Below are positions 1-10,655 of a DNA stretch of 64,000 nucleotides, piece after piece. Made by a program: the position numbers and the translations under genes. Under the pieces are notes generated by a model. That model saw nothing but the letters and a program-made list of their open reading frames with translations. It did not search any database and was not told where the DNA came from. The first letter of the stretch is position 1. Every line of letters begins with the position of its first letter. This stretch comes from Harmonia axyridis (lineage: Eukaryota > Arthropoda > Insecta > Coleoptera > Coccinellidae): positions 8,742,001 to 8,806,000 of the forward strand of contig NC_059502.1 of NCBI RefSeq assembly GCF_914767665.1. The letters are read 5' to 3'.

Positions 1-2518
1 GTATACGTGTACATAATGATTATACGTTTTTCACTGAATAAGATCCAGATGTTGAAAAAAAAATTGTCAGGAGGTAATTTCAGTTAGGAATGAATAAGCA
101 GTGAAGATTCTCAGTAAATCTGAATTAATCGATCGGATTAATGGAGGTGAACATAAAATTTGATACCCAGATCTATTGGAGCAAAACTGCTGATTCAACT
201 TCTGAGGGAATATTATACGACAGTGCGAAAACCACAATAATTGTAATATAAACATCACGTATCAGTTGTAGATAAATTATTTTAAGTATTTCATTTTGCC
301 AATGCCATGATTTTCTCCATTTTTGTTCGTGCAAGTGGACTAAAAGCGAATTCCTAGACGAGTCCTATTTTTAACACTTTTTACAGTCATTTCGCTTACC
401 AGATGACACCGTTGAAACGTAGCCATTACGTTATCCTTGTTTTCAACAGGTTTACCAACGATGTAGTGTTTTTCGATTAAATCGAGGCAATTAAATCTAA
501 TGATTAATACATACAACGATCTAGCGTTCCTAGGAAAATGAGAATGTTTTCGATTCCTTGAACGGTCAGTGCAGTACTAGCCGCGTAGGTGTTTCGAATT
601 AATTTTTATACCGTTGGTACGCCTTGTTCGAGCATATCCTGGTTCGAGGATTTTAGGTGGGATTTTCCTTTACTATTTCGAGAATTTTCTTTTTAACTGG
701 AGCAGAAAAAAGTCGAGCACTCGAATAAAACTGTTTGATAGTATGAAAAATACTATCCTAGTTATAAATATCTCCATAGCTTAGACTAATTTGAAAAAAA
801 AAACTGTTATCGAATATTCAAAAAAGCTCTTAAAACTCAAAGAATTCTACAATCACATGAACTTATTATGAGGTCAGTTTTTTGTGAACAAGTGAATAAC
901 CATTTCCATTCTTTCACATTTAGTTTTTTGCTGCGAAACTCGACATTTTCTACTAAAAATATGCTAGTTTTGTTGATATTTTCTAGTGGAAAATCTCGAA
1001 TCAGAGACCAAACATATCATTCCAAAGGTGATCACAATGCCTCGACTACTTTCAGTATACTCGGAAGCAATAAATGTGAGTTTATAATATGTGGAAACCA
1101 CTCTAAGACCAACGTGACCTTTGAAATGCTGACAGTCATCTATTTAAGCAACGTTGACAACGCACCATTGAGACAAATATTAAACATGACTATTGAACTC
1201 CTATTCTCAATAGGAGCAGAAAAAAAGCAGCTTATTGCAGTTTTCTGCCAAGTTTAAATGTTTGCGAAACCAAGATCATGAGATAAATATGTGTGAATAG
1301 CAAACAACCCTGATAAAAGATTCGAATTGTAACACTGGGAGCTTGTATAGTAGCAGTTGAATTGTAAAGTTTCAATACTGAAAATGATCTGATTTTAGAA
1401 GCTTTCAATTTTTCACTTGATGTATTTCAGAAAGGATAACTACTTTTTTATTTTATGTTTATACTTCAATGAAAGCTATAAATTTGATATATTCAACTAT
1501 GGCAGTATTCGAAATATGTAATTTAATAATGACTATCTTTTCATTCTATAGTATGTGTTGAATCTCCTCCCATCAGTTAAAAATCTCTGTTTCCATCTTT
1601 TATGATCATCAAAGTGAAATAATTCATTTCAATCCACAATTACGTTCTTTATGTGCATACCATAAGTCGGTAATTGCAATAGCAATTTTCCCAGATGCAC
1701 AACATAGGCAGAGATGGTGAATCTGAAGAATTTGCCTTCGGTATCTGTAAAATGTCCAGGAGCTATAAGCAAATTATACTTAATTTTCTCTGGACGAACT
1801 TATTCTAGCTTTGAGGCTTGAGCAAAGCACCTCTTTGTCGAAATAGCGCTATAAACATGGAGGTACCATTCTGCATCGAGTTAAGAAGGATACCATGGAA
1901 TTTTGCTGGTGAATCCGACTGCGAAGGACCATTCAAAATTTTCGATCGATGTTGAGGAAAACAAAACTGTGTTCTTAATATTCCTCAAGCTGCCTTTCCC
2001 CTTTGTTGTTTTAAAATAGTTTTTTTTTCATGTCCAACAACAACAGAAATTCAAAAAACAACTACGTATGAGTGTTTCCTTTCTGTCTCAACTTTTTCAT
2101 GTGCTATTGAGCAATTTGTTCCTTGCTGCTCACTCGTTACTTAATTGCTTCGTAATTGATTACAATTAATGAGTTTCTGATTTTTCACGGAATACTTAAC
2201 AGCCTACTTCTTGTGTGTGTGTATGCCGACTATTAATTATTAGTTCTCAGTTTTTGCTGAGAAACTACATAGTTAATTGTACAATTCATCGTTCGAATCG
2301 AATTGGACAGATTGAATGAGTGGTCTTGACCTTGATACAAATCGATCTGAGTTTATGCTATCTATTGTTCGACAAAATGATTGAGTACATGTTAATTTAT
2401 TATGGGGAAGTGGAACAATAAAGCTGGAATTGTTTACGAATTCCGATTCTGGAATAACAGGAAAATAAGGAAGCGTATTGGGACCATACAAATACTCACC
2501 TTAATTCTCAACAAATCT
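1..2518. other. AT-rich non-coding stretch, no feature identified
   Basis: I see no gene or repeat structure here. The longest open frame, 868-1257 plus (129 codons), has no recognisable motif and ordinary AT-rich composition. A short TG run sits near 2212-2222. Confidence 0.5.
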
Positions 2519-3671
2519 TCACCTTACATTTTTTCGGTGGTATTCAGATACACCCTTCAACACGCCAATTGAAAATTCTATGTTGCCTTCGAGGGCGATA
2601 CAGCGATTATAGCGATCTTCTAACTTTTCGATACCATTTTTGTAGTACGATTTGTCTTTCGCTTCAAAATAGGAGTCAGTTTCGGCGATTACTTCTACAT
2701 TGGCGCTAAATATCTCTCCAGTTTTCTCTCCACCTTTCTCTCCAGAGCTTTCTTTTGAAGTCTGAGAACAGGAAAAAGTCGCTGGGGGCCAGTTCTGGCG
2801 AAAACGGTGGATGCAGAAGTAATTTGAAGCCCAATTCATGCAATTTTGCCGCCATTGTTTTCATTGATTTGTGTCACGTCTTGATGAAACAGCACCTTTT
2901 TTTTCTTCAAATGGGGGCGTTTTTTAACGATTTCATCCTTTAAACGATCCAATAACGCTATATAATATTCGCTGTTGATGGTCAGCCGCTTTTGGAGGTA
3001 ATCAATAAATATTATACCCTGCGCATCCCAGAATACTGATGCCATAACCTTGCCAGCTGACTGTCGTGTTTTTCCTCGCTTTGGATTCGGTTCATCGTGT
3101 GCAGTCCACTCAGTTGACTGTCAATTGGACTCCGGAGTGAAATTATAGGGCCATGTTTCATCCATTGTTACATATCGACGCAAAAATTCAGGTTTATTGC
3201 ACTTAAACAGCTTCAAACACTGTTCAGAATCATCGACACGTTGTTGCTTTTGATCGATTGTGAGCTCGCGTGGCACCCATTTTGCACACAGCTTTCTCAT
3301 GTACAAATATTCGTGAATGATATGATGTACACATTCAGATGATATCTTCACAATGTTTTCCTTCTTGATCAACTTCACTTTACGGTCATTCAAAATTATT
3401 TTGTGAACTTTTTTGATTTTTTCATCGGTGACAGCCTCTTTTGGGCGTCCACCGCGTTCGGCGTCTTCGGTGCTCATTTCACCACGTTTAGACTTAGCGT
3501 ACCAATCAATGATGGTTTATTTTCCTGGTGTAGACAATTGAAACTCTTCATCAAGCCAAGATTTTGCTCCAACTGTATTTTTTCCTTCAAAAAGCAATAT
3601 GTTATCAGCACACGAAATTCTTTTTTTTTATCTTTTTTCAAATAACAAAAGTAGCTACACTCACAACGCAA
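2519..3671 (-). pseudogene. Mariner (irritans-type) transposase pseudogene
   Basis: Transposases of this family cut and paste DNA at TA sites using a D,D34D catalytic triad. Reading the minus strand, an N-terminal piece (KKEFRVLITYCFL) is followed in a shifted frame by MSTEDAERGGRPKEAVTDE, the first catalytic block VTMDETW, then FWDAQGIIFIDYL, the second block VLFHQD and the third block FSPELAPSDFF. A TGA stop at 3121-3123 sits where Arg (CGA) is expected, suggesting a CpG transition. The next segment (2836-3045) is in the same frame. A frameshift follows HQD near 2840, another lies near 2720, and a further one lies near 3474. The third catalytic residue reads Glu (SPEL) where the family has Asp. 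The gene cannot make active transposase. Confidence 0.88.
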
Positions 3672-3805
3672 TATCTCACAAACTAATGGTAGGACTGCGG
3701 TCGAATTTTAACACGTATCGTTTGAAGGTTGGTACTAACTGAAAATCATATGGATTTAGCACCGCCATCTGAGCATCAGACCGGGGACTTTCCAATTGGC
3801 CTTAT
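2519..3805 (-). mobile_element. Mariner element, irritans/Himar-like, degraded
   Basis: The element reads on the minus strand. Its 5' end is marked on the plus strand at 3778-3790 by AGACCGGGGACTT, which matches the inner part of the irritans-subfamily terminal inverted repeat as I know it. The outer part of that repeat is diverged. The transposase frame ends near LEGN at about 2565, and no matching 3' terminal repeat is visible beyond it, so the 3' end looks lost. Subfamily assignment rests on protein resemblance and the TIR core. Confidence 0.85.
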
Positions 3806-3874
3806 ATGCCTATGCCGAATTTCAGTGGAATATCTTGTGAAGTGCAGATGCTATAAGGAAAATGATTGAAACAT

Positions 3875-3990
3875 GTATTTCGAAAGAAAAGCGTTTGCGG
3901 ACCCATATCGACAGTACTTTATTTCATCAAAATTACCCAAGAAATCTTAAACTTTCTTTTGTATTTCCAATTCGGGATCACCCTGTATGA
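3875..3990. repeat. Relic of an ACACCCTGTA-type interspersed repeat
   Basis: The segment contains GCGTTTGCGGACCCAT and, about 80 bp on, ATCACCCTGTATG. Closely similar words occur together in the inverted repeat at 31265-31873. It is probably a decayed copy or fragment of that element, and its boundaries are uncertain. Confidence 0.4.
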
Positions 3991-5099
3991 AGTGAAACAA
4001 AATTTTCGATTCCGGGTCTCAGCCAACTAATGAAAACATATTTCCAGTCGTCATCGAATAAAAACAGCTTTTAATCGAGTCTCCATTGGGTCATAATGAG
4101 CATCAAGGTCCGTGCCAAGACATATATATGTAAATATTCTCACGGACCGATGCAGAGGGGAATGCATACAATAATGGACCAATCGTGTTCTCTGGACGAT
4201 AATTCCAATATGCCAATCACTCACGTTTTACGAGTCCCATTAGGTACAGAGCGTTCGTTCGTTCACCCGCCATATGGACTCGAAAAGAGAAGAATCATTT
4301 CGAACCATCACGATAGGTGATTACGATGAAGATGGGTTCAGGGGGAATTAAACGAACTTTCAGAACGAATTATTGATGAGAAACGATTACTCTCTCACTA
4401 CAAAGGTTCCGTCGTAGTTCGAGAATTTTTGAGTGTTGAAATTCCTAAGGCATAACCTCTCTCACTGCGTATTGTGCCAAATTTGGAACATGCCCTTTTC
4501 AACATTTTTCATAGATCGAGCTGAGTTCTAAAACACATTGAAGTTTCAAGTATATATCTTGCCACGAGGAGCGATGGCAGTCACGAGAGTATTATCAAAA
4601 TTATTTTGAAAATTTCAGTTTACAACCTATAACTGATGAAATAATAGAGTAATTCGTGTAGTGATAGCATTTTCGTAATCTAAGTTATCAAATATATATA
4701 TATATATTCTTTTGAGAAAGAGCAAATACAAAATATTAATTTCAAACAATCAAGCATATGTGTCGATAAGTTGGTATGAAATGTCGACGTGGGAGCTTTT
4801 CAAAAAAAATTTTTAGGTATGGAAAATTTGAGCCTAATTTTTCAATCTAAAAATTCTCATCAATTCTTCGTATAGCTCACAGTATTTGAAAATTTGAACT
4901 CGAAATTTGGAAAAAACCGAAAATTCAATTTTCTACACAATACCCAACCGTTATATTTCCTGAAATATTGATCACAGCCCCACCTCAAACATATTGTTTG
5001 TATTGTTTCAAAAGCGTAAACGCATTCTGTTAGATATTGTGGAAGAGAAAATTACCAGCCAAAAAATCTAATGGCTATTTACCACTGGCTGTATTTATA
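3991..5099. other. No recognisable feature
   Basis: This is AT-rich sequence with a short TA run at about 4693-4708. The open frame 4096-4320 (74 codons) has no known motif. I see nothing else here. Confidence 0.45.
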
Positions 5100-6024
5100 A
5101 CGGGTGTTTTTTTTCGAGGTATATAACTTTAAGTTGGCATTACTGTTCAAGATGGCGACCGATTTAACAGCTGTCGAGTGATTGATTCTCAGTTTGGTTT
5201 GGCAATTCATCATAAATAGACTCACTCCTAAACAACGCTTGCAAATAGTGCAATTGCATTTCGAAATCAATTTTTCTGTGCGGAATACGTATCGCGTTGT
5301 TTAGCGATGAAGCGCACTTCTGGTTGAATGGCTACGTCAACAAACAAAACTGTCGCATTCGGAGTGAAGCTAATCCTCAAGTGTATGTCGAAACACCGTT
5401 ACATCCAGAAAAACTGACTGTTTGGTGCGCTTTATGGGCTGGTGGAATCATTGGTCCGTACTTCTTCAAAAACGATGATGGCCAGAACGTTACAGTCAAT
5501 GGTGATCGGTATATAGAGCCATGATTACTAACTTTTTCATTCCTGAATTGAACAACCATAATGTCCAGGAGCTGTGGTTCCAACAAGACGGCGCAACATG
5601 TCGCACAGCTCGTGCCACAATCGATTTATTGAAAGACACGTTTGGTCACCGCCTAATTTCACGTTTTGGACCTGTGAATTGGCCTCCAAGATCTTGTGAT
5701 TTAACACCGCTAGACTACTTTCTGTGGGGCTATGGAAAGTCATTGGTCTATGCGGATAAGCCACAAACCCTTGACCATTTGGAAGACAACATTCGCCGTG
5801 TTATTGCCGGTATACGGCCACAAATGTTGGAAAAAGTCATCGAAAATTGGACGTCCAGATTGGACTACATCCGAGCCAGCCGTGGCGGTCATATGCCAGA
5901 AATAATATTTAAAATGTAAAGCCACAAGATTATCTTGCGGATAAATAAAATTCATGTCAATCGAATAATTCATCGTTGTTTTATTGCAATTTAAAGTTCT
6001 ATAGCTCTAAAAAAAAACATCCTT
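5100..6024 (+). mobile_element. Internally deleted DDD mariner-like element, copy A
   Basis: The left end begins ACGGGTGTTTTTTTTCGAGG after a TA. The right end, read in reverse, begins AAGGATGTTTTTTTTTAGAG before a TA. The two ends form imperfect inverted repeats of about 30-35 bp (also sharing ATAACTTTAAgTTG-like sequence), and TA is the expected target duplication. An N-terminal coding start (MNRLTPKQRLQ-like) is joined directly to the catalytic half of the transposase. Copy A lacks about 20 bp more at this junction than copies B-D. It is 925 bp long. Confidence 0.88.
5297..5919 (+). pseudogene. DDD transposase, C-terminal catalytic part, broken (copy A)
   Basis: The frame opens at FSDEAHFWLNGYVNKQN (first catalytic Asp), then has a 2-bp insertion in GGTATATAGAGCC near 5510 that shifts the frame. 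It continues from 5521 with WFQQDGATC (second Asp), PPRSCDLTPLDYFLWG (third Asp) and the C-terminus RASRGGHMPEIIFKM. All three acidic residues are encoded, but the DNA-binding N-terminal region is missing and the frame is broken. GenBank-style annotations often call this protein family Tc3-like or mariner transposase; the exact clade is not resolved here. Confidence 0.85.
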
Positions 6025-7774
6025 TACTTGATCTAGCAGAAATTCTAAACAAGATCTTACGATCTTACCTAAGAAGTGCGCCCGATCAAGTTTCTCTCTG
6101 CAGCCACAATTGGATTTGGGCATTCAACCAGCACTTAGTTTAATATGCCTCTCAAAAAGCAGGCTCCAGTCTACATTAAAAGACTAAACATCCCATATAC
6201 CGAAAATAAATTTGGTCATTTATGACTCATTCCCTAAAAGCCAATGACTAAATCTTCGAATCTCATCCCAAAAACACAGAATAACAATCACTCAACGTCC
6301 AAAAGCCACTACCTGCAATTGAAGCAGTAAAATCCTCCTACCATAAAATAATCTCATCAACTCTACAAGAAATTGCAGAAGATTGATGTTATTCATCAAT
6401 TACAGACAAATTTTTTTATTATAAGCCTTATTGTCTGCCTAATCCTTTCAAGAACCTGAGCTGCTGCTCAGGTCGAGATCTCTTCTCACGATTGGATTCT
6501 TAGAAAATTAGTCTCTAATTAAGGAACGGTTTTTGATCAAAGCGACCATCGGTTATAGAAGTGTTAAACAATTACGCAGATATGAATTATATTCAATAAA
6601 TTTTACTACCAAGTCGCCTTGAATTGCTAGATGGCGCATTGAAAAAAATCAGGAATAAAAATGCGATCTGATTGGTGTATCAATAGGTAGTTCTGTGCTT
6701 CTATACATGGGAATGAAAAAACAATCATTCTTATTTATTGCTAGAACTCGAATCCGAGGTTTAATGATGATAATTTCGAAGGTAATTTTCTCGATAAGGA
6801 AAATTGGATGGCCACTTATATTTGAACAAAAGGAAATTTACTTTTATTCGGTAATTTGTTGGAGAAATTGTTGCTACTTATCTGTTTGTCTATATTGCAG
6901 AGTAGTTTATTGTTCGAAATTTGCTCGATCATGCTGGTTTTTGAGAATGAATTCGTATCTTTACAATCATTACAACCAATTTTGTTGATTGAAATTTTTT
7001 CAAAAAGCAGTGATGTCAGGTCATAAGCTGTTGCGAATAATAGTTGAATTTTGAATAAAATCACCGTTTGAGTTAAATGATACGATAATCTTCTGAATTG
7101 AAGGTATACAAATATCTTGGTTACTCTTAGCTTCTATTGTCATGTTTAACACTAAATTTATGCGTTAGTAGTCCAAGTGGCATTCGATTTAAATAGGCTT
7201 TTATGAATACCCACCTTCACCAATTTAGGTTGTAAATGTCACAGTGACGTTTCGAAATAAGCGAATTATTCATTGGAGTCGCGACGTTGCCTTATAGGAA
7301 ATTCGGCTTTCTTTTTGGTGATACAATTTATTTCTAAAATAATAAGAGCATGTAGGTAATCATCACAAATTCAATTCAAATGGATTTTCATAATTATATT
7401 TTCAATTTTGATTAAATTTACATCATGTTTGTTTTCAGTTAAAATAACAGTACATTAAAATTATAATTTAAACTTTTTTTCGAATGCAGAAACACGCCAA
7501 TTAGACCAATTGCAATACCATCGTGTTCTACATTTTGACAGTTATCTGCTGTTCGGAATGGAGGCGAATCCAATAAACTATATATCATAAAAATCGGTCT
7601 ATCAATTCTTAAGATATAGACGGTGTAACTGAAATGACTCTGTTTTATATACAACGTGTAAAGTTCAAATAATTGATACATTTAGAACATTAACGAACTA
7701 AATCGCCACCTTCTAATAACAAATTTATTGTGAGAATTTAATTCCTCTAGGTATTTTCAAAATAATGTATTTGC
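6025..7774. other. No recognisable feature
   Basis: AT-rich sequence in which I see no gene, RNA or clear repeat. The open frames at 6695-6988 and 7439-7681 are hydrophobic or low complexity and look like chance. Confidence 0.45.
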
Positions 7775-8858
7775 AGCAACAGTAACAAAGCCTATCCAAT
7801 CTATGATGAGCTTCTTAGTAATTCTATCGAGATCTAGGTGAAACTAAAAATACCTTCATCATACCATCTATTCTCTAACAAAAATGTTCTATCTATAATT
7901 TGTTCTCTTCTCCTTAAATGCAACAAGAATCCAAAAATGCGGTACTTCTGCGTAACTTCCAACCAGCCAACCTAAAACTAGAAGTCTCATAGAGACTATT
8001 GTTAGCAGGAGAAAAAAGCCAAGGATCTAATCGATCACCTCGTACAAAATACCAAATAACAGAGATATAAACGGGCATCATTGGTACTTAGTTAGAATCT
8101 CATCTATCCAACTTAACAGCACTGATTGTAAAGTGGCGTAAATAACAGTAACAGTAATCCTATCTAATAGAGGAGCTGATGAATTTTAAGACATGTTAGC
8201 GTGATCTAGATTAACCAAAAAATACCTCAATTTATTGTCTAAAAAAAATTTCGTGTAGATAATTTACTCATTCCTCTTCAAATGTACCAAAAACGACAAG
8301 ATAAGAATCCACAAATGAATAGCTACTGCGTAAATTCCAGTCCTAACAACATAAAACTAAAAGTCTCACAGACTGTTGTTAGCGGGATAAAAAGGCCAAG
8401 AATCTAATCGAACACCTCGTACAACACACCGCCTAATAGAGAAACAAACATGTATCATTGGTACTTAGTTAGTACCCTATCTATTCAAATTAACGGAGCT
8501 GATCTTAAAGTAGTGTAAAAAAACAGTAACAAAGCCTTCTGAGTAGACTTCCTAAGACAAGTTATCGTGATCTAGGTGGAACTGAAAATACCTCGGTTTA
8601 TTGTCTAACAAAAATGTTCTGTAGATAATTTGCTCTTCTCTTTTTAAAGGTACCAAACAACAAGATAAATATCCACAAACGGACAGCTACTGCGTAAATT
8701 CCAGTCCAACCAACATAAAACTAAAAGTCTCATAGAGACTGTTGTTAGCGGTTGAAAAAGGCCAAGAATCTAATCGATCACCTCGTACAACACACCGCCT
8801 AATAGAGAAACAAACGGGTATCATTGGTACTTAGTTAGTACCCCATCTATCCAACTTC
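7775..8858. repeat. Tandem repeat, unit about 370 bp, about three copies
   Basis: Landmark words recur in order three times. AACAGTAACA occurs near 7778, 8145 and 8523. A block resembling AAAAGTCTCATAGAGACT occurs near 7978, 8350 and 8722. TTGGTACTTAGTTAG occurs at 8081, 8458 and 8824, giving spacings of 377 and 366 bp. Units 2 and 3 are more alike than unit 1. Each unit carries the small palindrome AGTCTC(AT)AGAGACT (reduced in unit 2). No coding potential is seen. It resembles a short satellite array. Confidence 0.85.
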
Positions 8859-8935
8859 CAATTTAGTACTGTCATGTCCACAGCGTCCATTTATCTTCCA
8901 CTTTGATACTTTAATGGCGTGTATTGTATTTCTTT

Positions 8936-9170
8936 AGGTAAATTCCGGAATCGAAAAACGCCCGGAATCTGCCCGTAATGGCCCGAGGAGCCCCTCGCCC
9001 GCTTTATAATCTAACGAGGGCCGGGTAAAAAGAAGAAGAAGACCGCGCGGAGTCCACAGATGGCCGCCATTGTTCTAGACGGCATTGCGGCGTAATTGCG
9101 ATAAAATAAATAATTGCGCCCGTTGTAAATGTCGCCTCGGTGTACGTCGGTACTGCGTTTAAGGATGCGC
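8936..9170. other. GC/CpG-rich island
   Basis: This block contains many CG dinucleotides and GC-rich words (for example GCCCGAGGAGCCCCTCGCCC) in otherwise AT-rich DNA. It includes GATGGCCGCCATTG and a GAAGAAGAAGA run. No open frame of note spans it. It could be a regulatory element or the edge of a host exon or promoter; the sequence does not decide. Confidence 0.4.
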
Positions 9171-9289
9171 CTTTGAGTTACAGGTACTTTTTGAGAAAAT
9201 GAAGTTTTTGAGTGGGTAGTACTAGCAGTACTGCTCGATGGTTTTCCTCATTGAATTTTATCAGTAATGCAGTGAGTTTTATTTTAAAT

Positions 9290-9507
9290 TGTAATTGAGT
9301 ACTCGTAGTACCATAAGTGAGTACCCAAGGTACCAAATATTGAGTACTAGTAGTACTACAAATGAAGATCCTAGGTCATAAATATTGAGTCCTAGTAGTA
9401 CTACAAGGGAGTACCCAAGGTATCAAATATTGAGTATCCGTAGTACCACAAGTGAGTACTGAAAAAACCAAAACTCGAGTACTCAAAGTACCAAAGTTGA
9501 AGAACGA
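9290..9507. repeat. GTAC-rich minisatellite, left half
   Basis: An imperfect unit of about 45 bp repeats here, built of GAGTACTAGTAGTACTACAA followed by GTGAGTACCCAAGGTACCAA and ATATT. The words AGTACT and GGTACC are palindromes, so each unit is full of GTAC. The array is interrupted by transposon copy B and resumes at 10447. Confidence 0.88.
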
Positions 9508-9509
9508 TA

Positions 9510-10444
9510 GGGTGTTTTTTTTCGAGGTATATAACTTTAAGTTGGCATTACTGTTCAAGATGGCGACCGATTTAACAGCTGTCAAGTCATTTATTTTCAG
9601 TTTGATTTGGCAATTCATCATGAATAGACTCACGCCTGAACAACGCTTGCAAATAGTGCAATTTTATTTCGAAAATAATGGTTCTGTGCGGAATACGTAT
9701 CGCGCACTATGTCCATTTTATTTTGTTTAGTGATGAAGCGCACTTCTGGTTGAATGTCTACGTCAACAAACAAAACTGCCGCATTTGGAGTGAAGCTAAT
9801 CCTCAAGTGTATGTCGAAACACCGTTACATCCAGAAAAACTGACTGTTTGGTGCGCTTTATGGGCTGGTGGAATCATTGGTCCGTACTTCTTCAAAAACG
9901 ATGATGGCCAGAACGTTACAGTCAATGGTGATCGGTATAGAGCCATGATTACTAACTTTTCCATTCCTGAATTGAACAACCATGATGTCCAGGAGCTGTG
10001 GTTCCAACAAGACGGCGCAACATGTCACACAGCTCGTGCCACAATCGATTCATTGAAAGACACGTTTGGTGACCGCCTAATTTCACGTTTTGGACCTGTG
10101 ATTTGGCTTCCAAGAACTTGTGATTTAACACCGCTAGACTACTTTCTGTGGGGCTATGTAAAGTCATTGGTCTATGCGGATAAGCCACAAACCCTTGACC
10201 ATTTGGAAGACAACATTCGCCGTGTTATTGCCGATATACGGCCACAAATGTTGTAAAAAGTCATCGGAAATTGGACGTCCAGATTGGACTACATCCGAGT
10301 CAGCCGTGGCGGTCATATGCCAGAAATCATATTTAAAATGTAATGCCACAAGATTATCTTGCGGATAAAATTCATGTCAATCGAATAATCCATCGTTGTT
10401 TTATTGCAATTTAAAGTTCTATAGCTCTAAAAAAAAACACCTTT
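9510..10444 (+). mobile_element. Internally deleted DDD mariner-like element, copy B
   Basis: The left end is TA-GGGTGTTTTTTTTCGAGG. The right end, reversed, is TA-AAAGGTGTTTTTTTTTAGAG. The element is 935 bp with TA duplication and sits inside the GTAC minisatellite, which continues on both sides. The coding start MNRLTPEQRLQIVQFYFEN runs to NTYRAL and is then joined to the FSDEAHFW catalytic block at the same junction as copies C and D. Confidence 0.92.
9678..10256 (+). pseudogene. DDD transposase catalytic part, truncated (copy B)
   Basis: Because of the internal deletion the catalytic half is out of frame with the true N-terminus. It is instead open from an alternative ATG at 9678, which reads through about 14 foreign residues into FSDEAHFWLN. 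WFQQDGATCHTA and the third-Asp block CDLTPLDYFLWG are intact. A TAA replaces a Glu codon after IRPQML at 10254-10256, removing the last 36 or so residues. The product would lack the DNA-binding domain. Confidence 0.85.
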
Positions 10445-10446
10445 TA

Positions 10447-10655
10447 CAAGTGAGCACCCAAAATAACAAATATTGAGTACTAGTTGTACTACAAGTGAGT
10501 ACCCAAGTTACCAAATATTGAGTACTAATAGTACTACAAGTGAGTACCTAAAGTATCAAATATTGAGTATTCGGAGAACTATGAGTGAGTACTGAAAGTA
10601 CTAAATTTTTAGTATTCATAGTACTACAAATGAGTACCCAATATACCAAATCTTG
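10447..10655. repeat. GTAC-rich minisatellite, right half
   Basis: This is a continuation of the array at 9290-9507: ATTGAGTACTAGTTGTACTA, then GTGAGTACCCAAGTTACC and so on, decaying toward 10650. Confidence 0.88.

Noticed and set aside
641..660. tRNA box B (GGTTCGAGG)
   Set aside because: No matching box A or cloverleaf nearby, and the motif lacks the final CC.
868..1257. 129-codon plus-strand open frame as a gene
   Set aside because: No domain, no splice or start support and ordinary AT-rich composition; such lengths occur by chance in 64 kb.
9290..10655. CRISPR-like repeat array
   Set aside because: Units are contiguous and degenerate with no unique spacers, and the window is eukaryotic.
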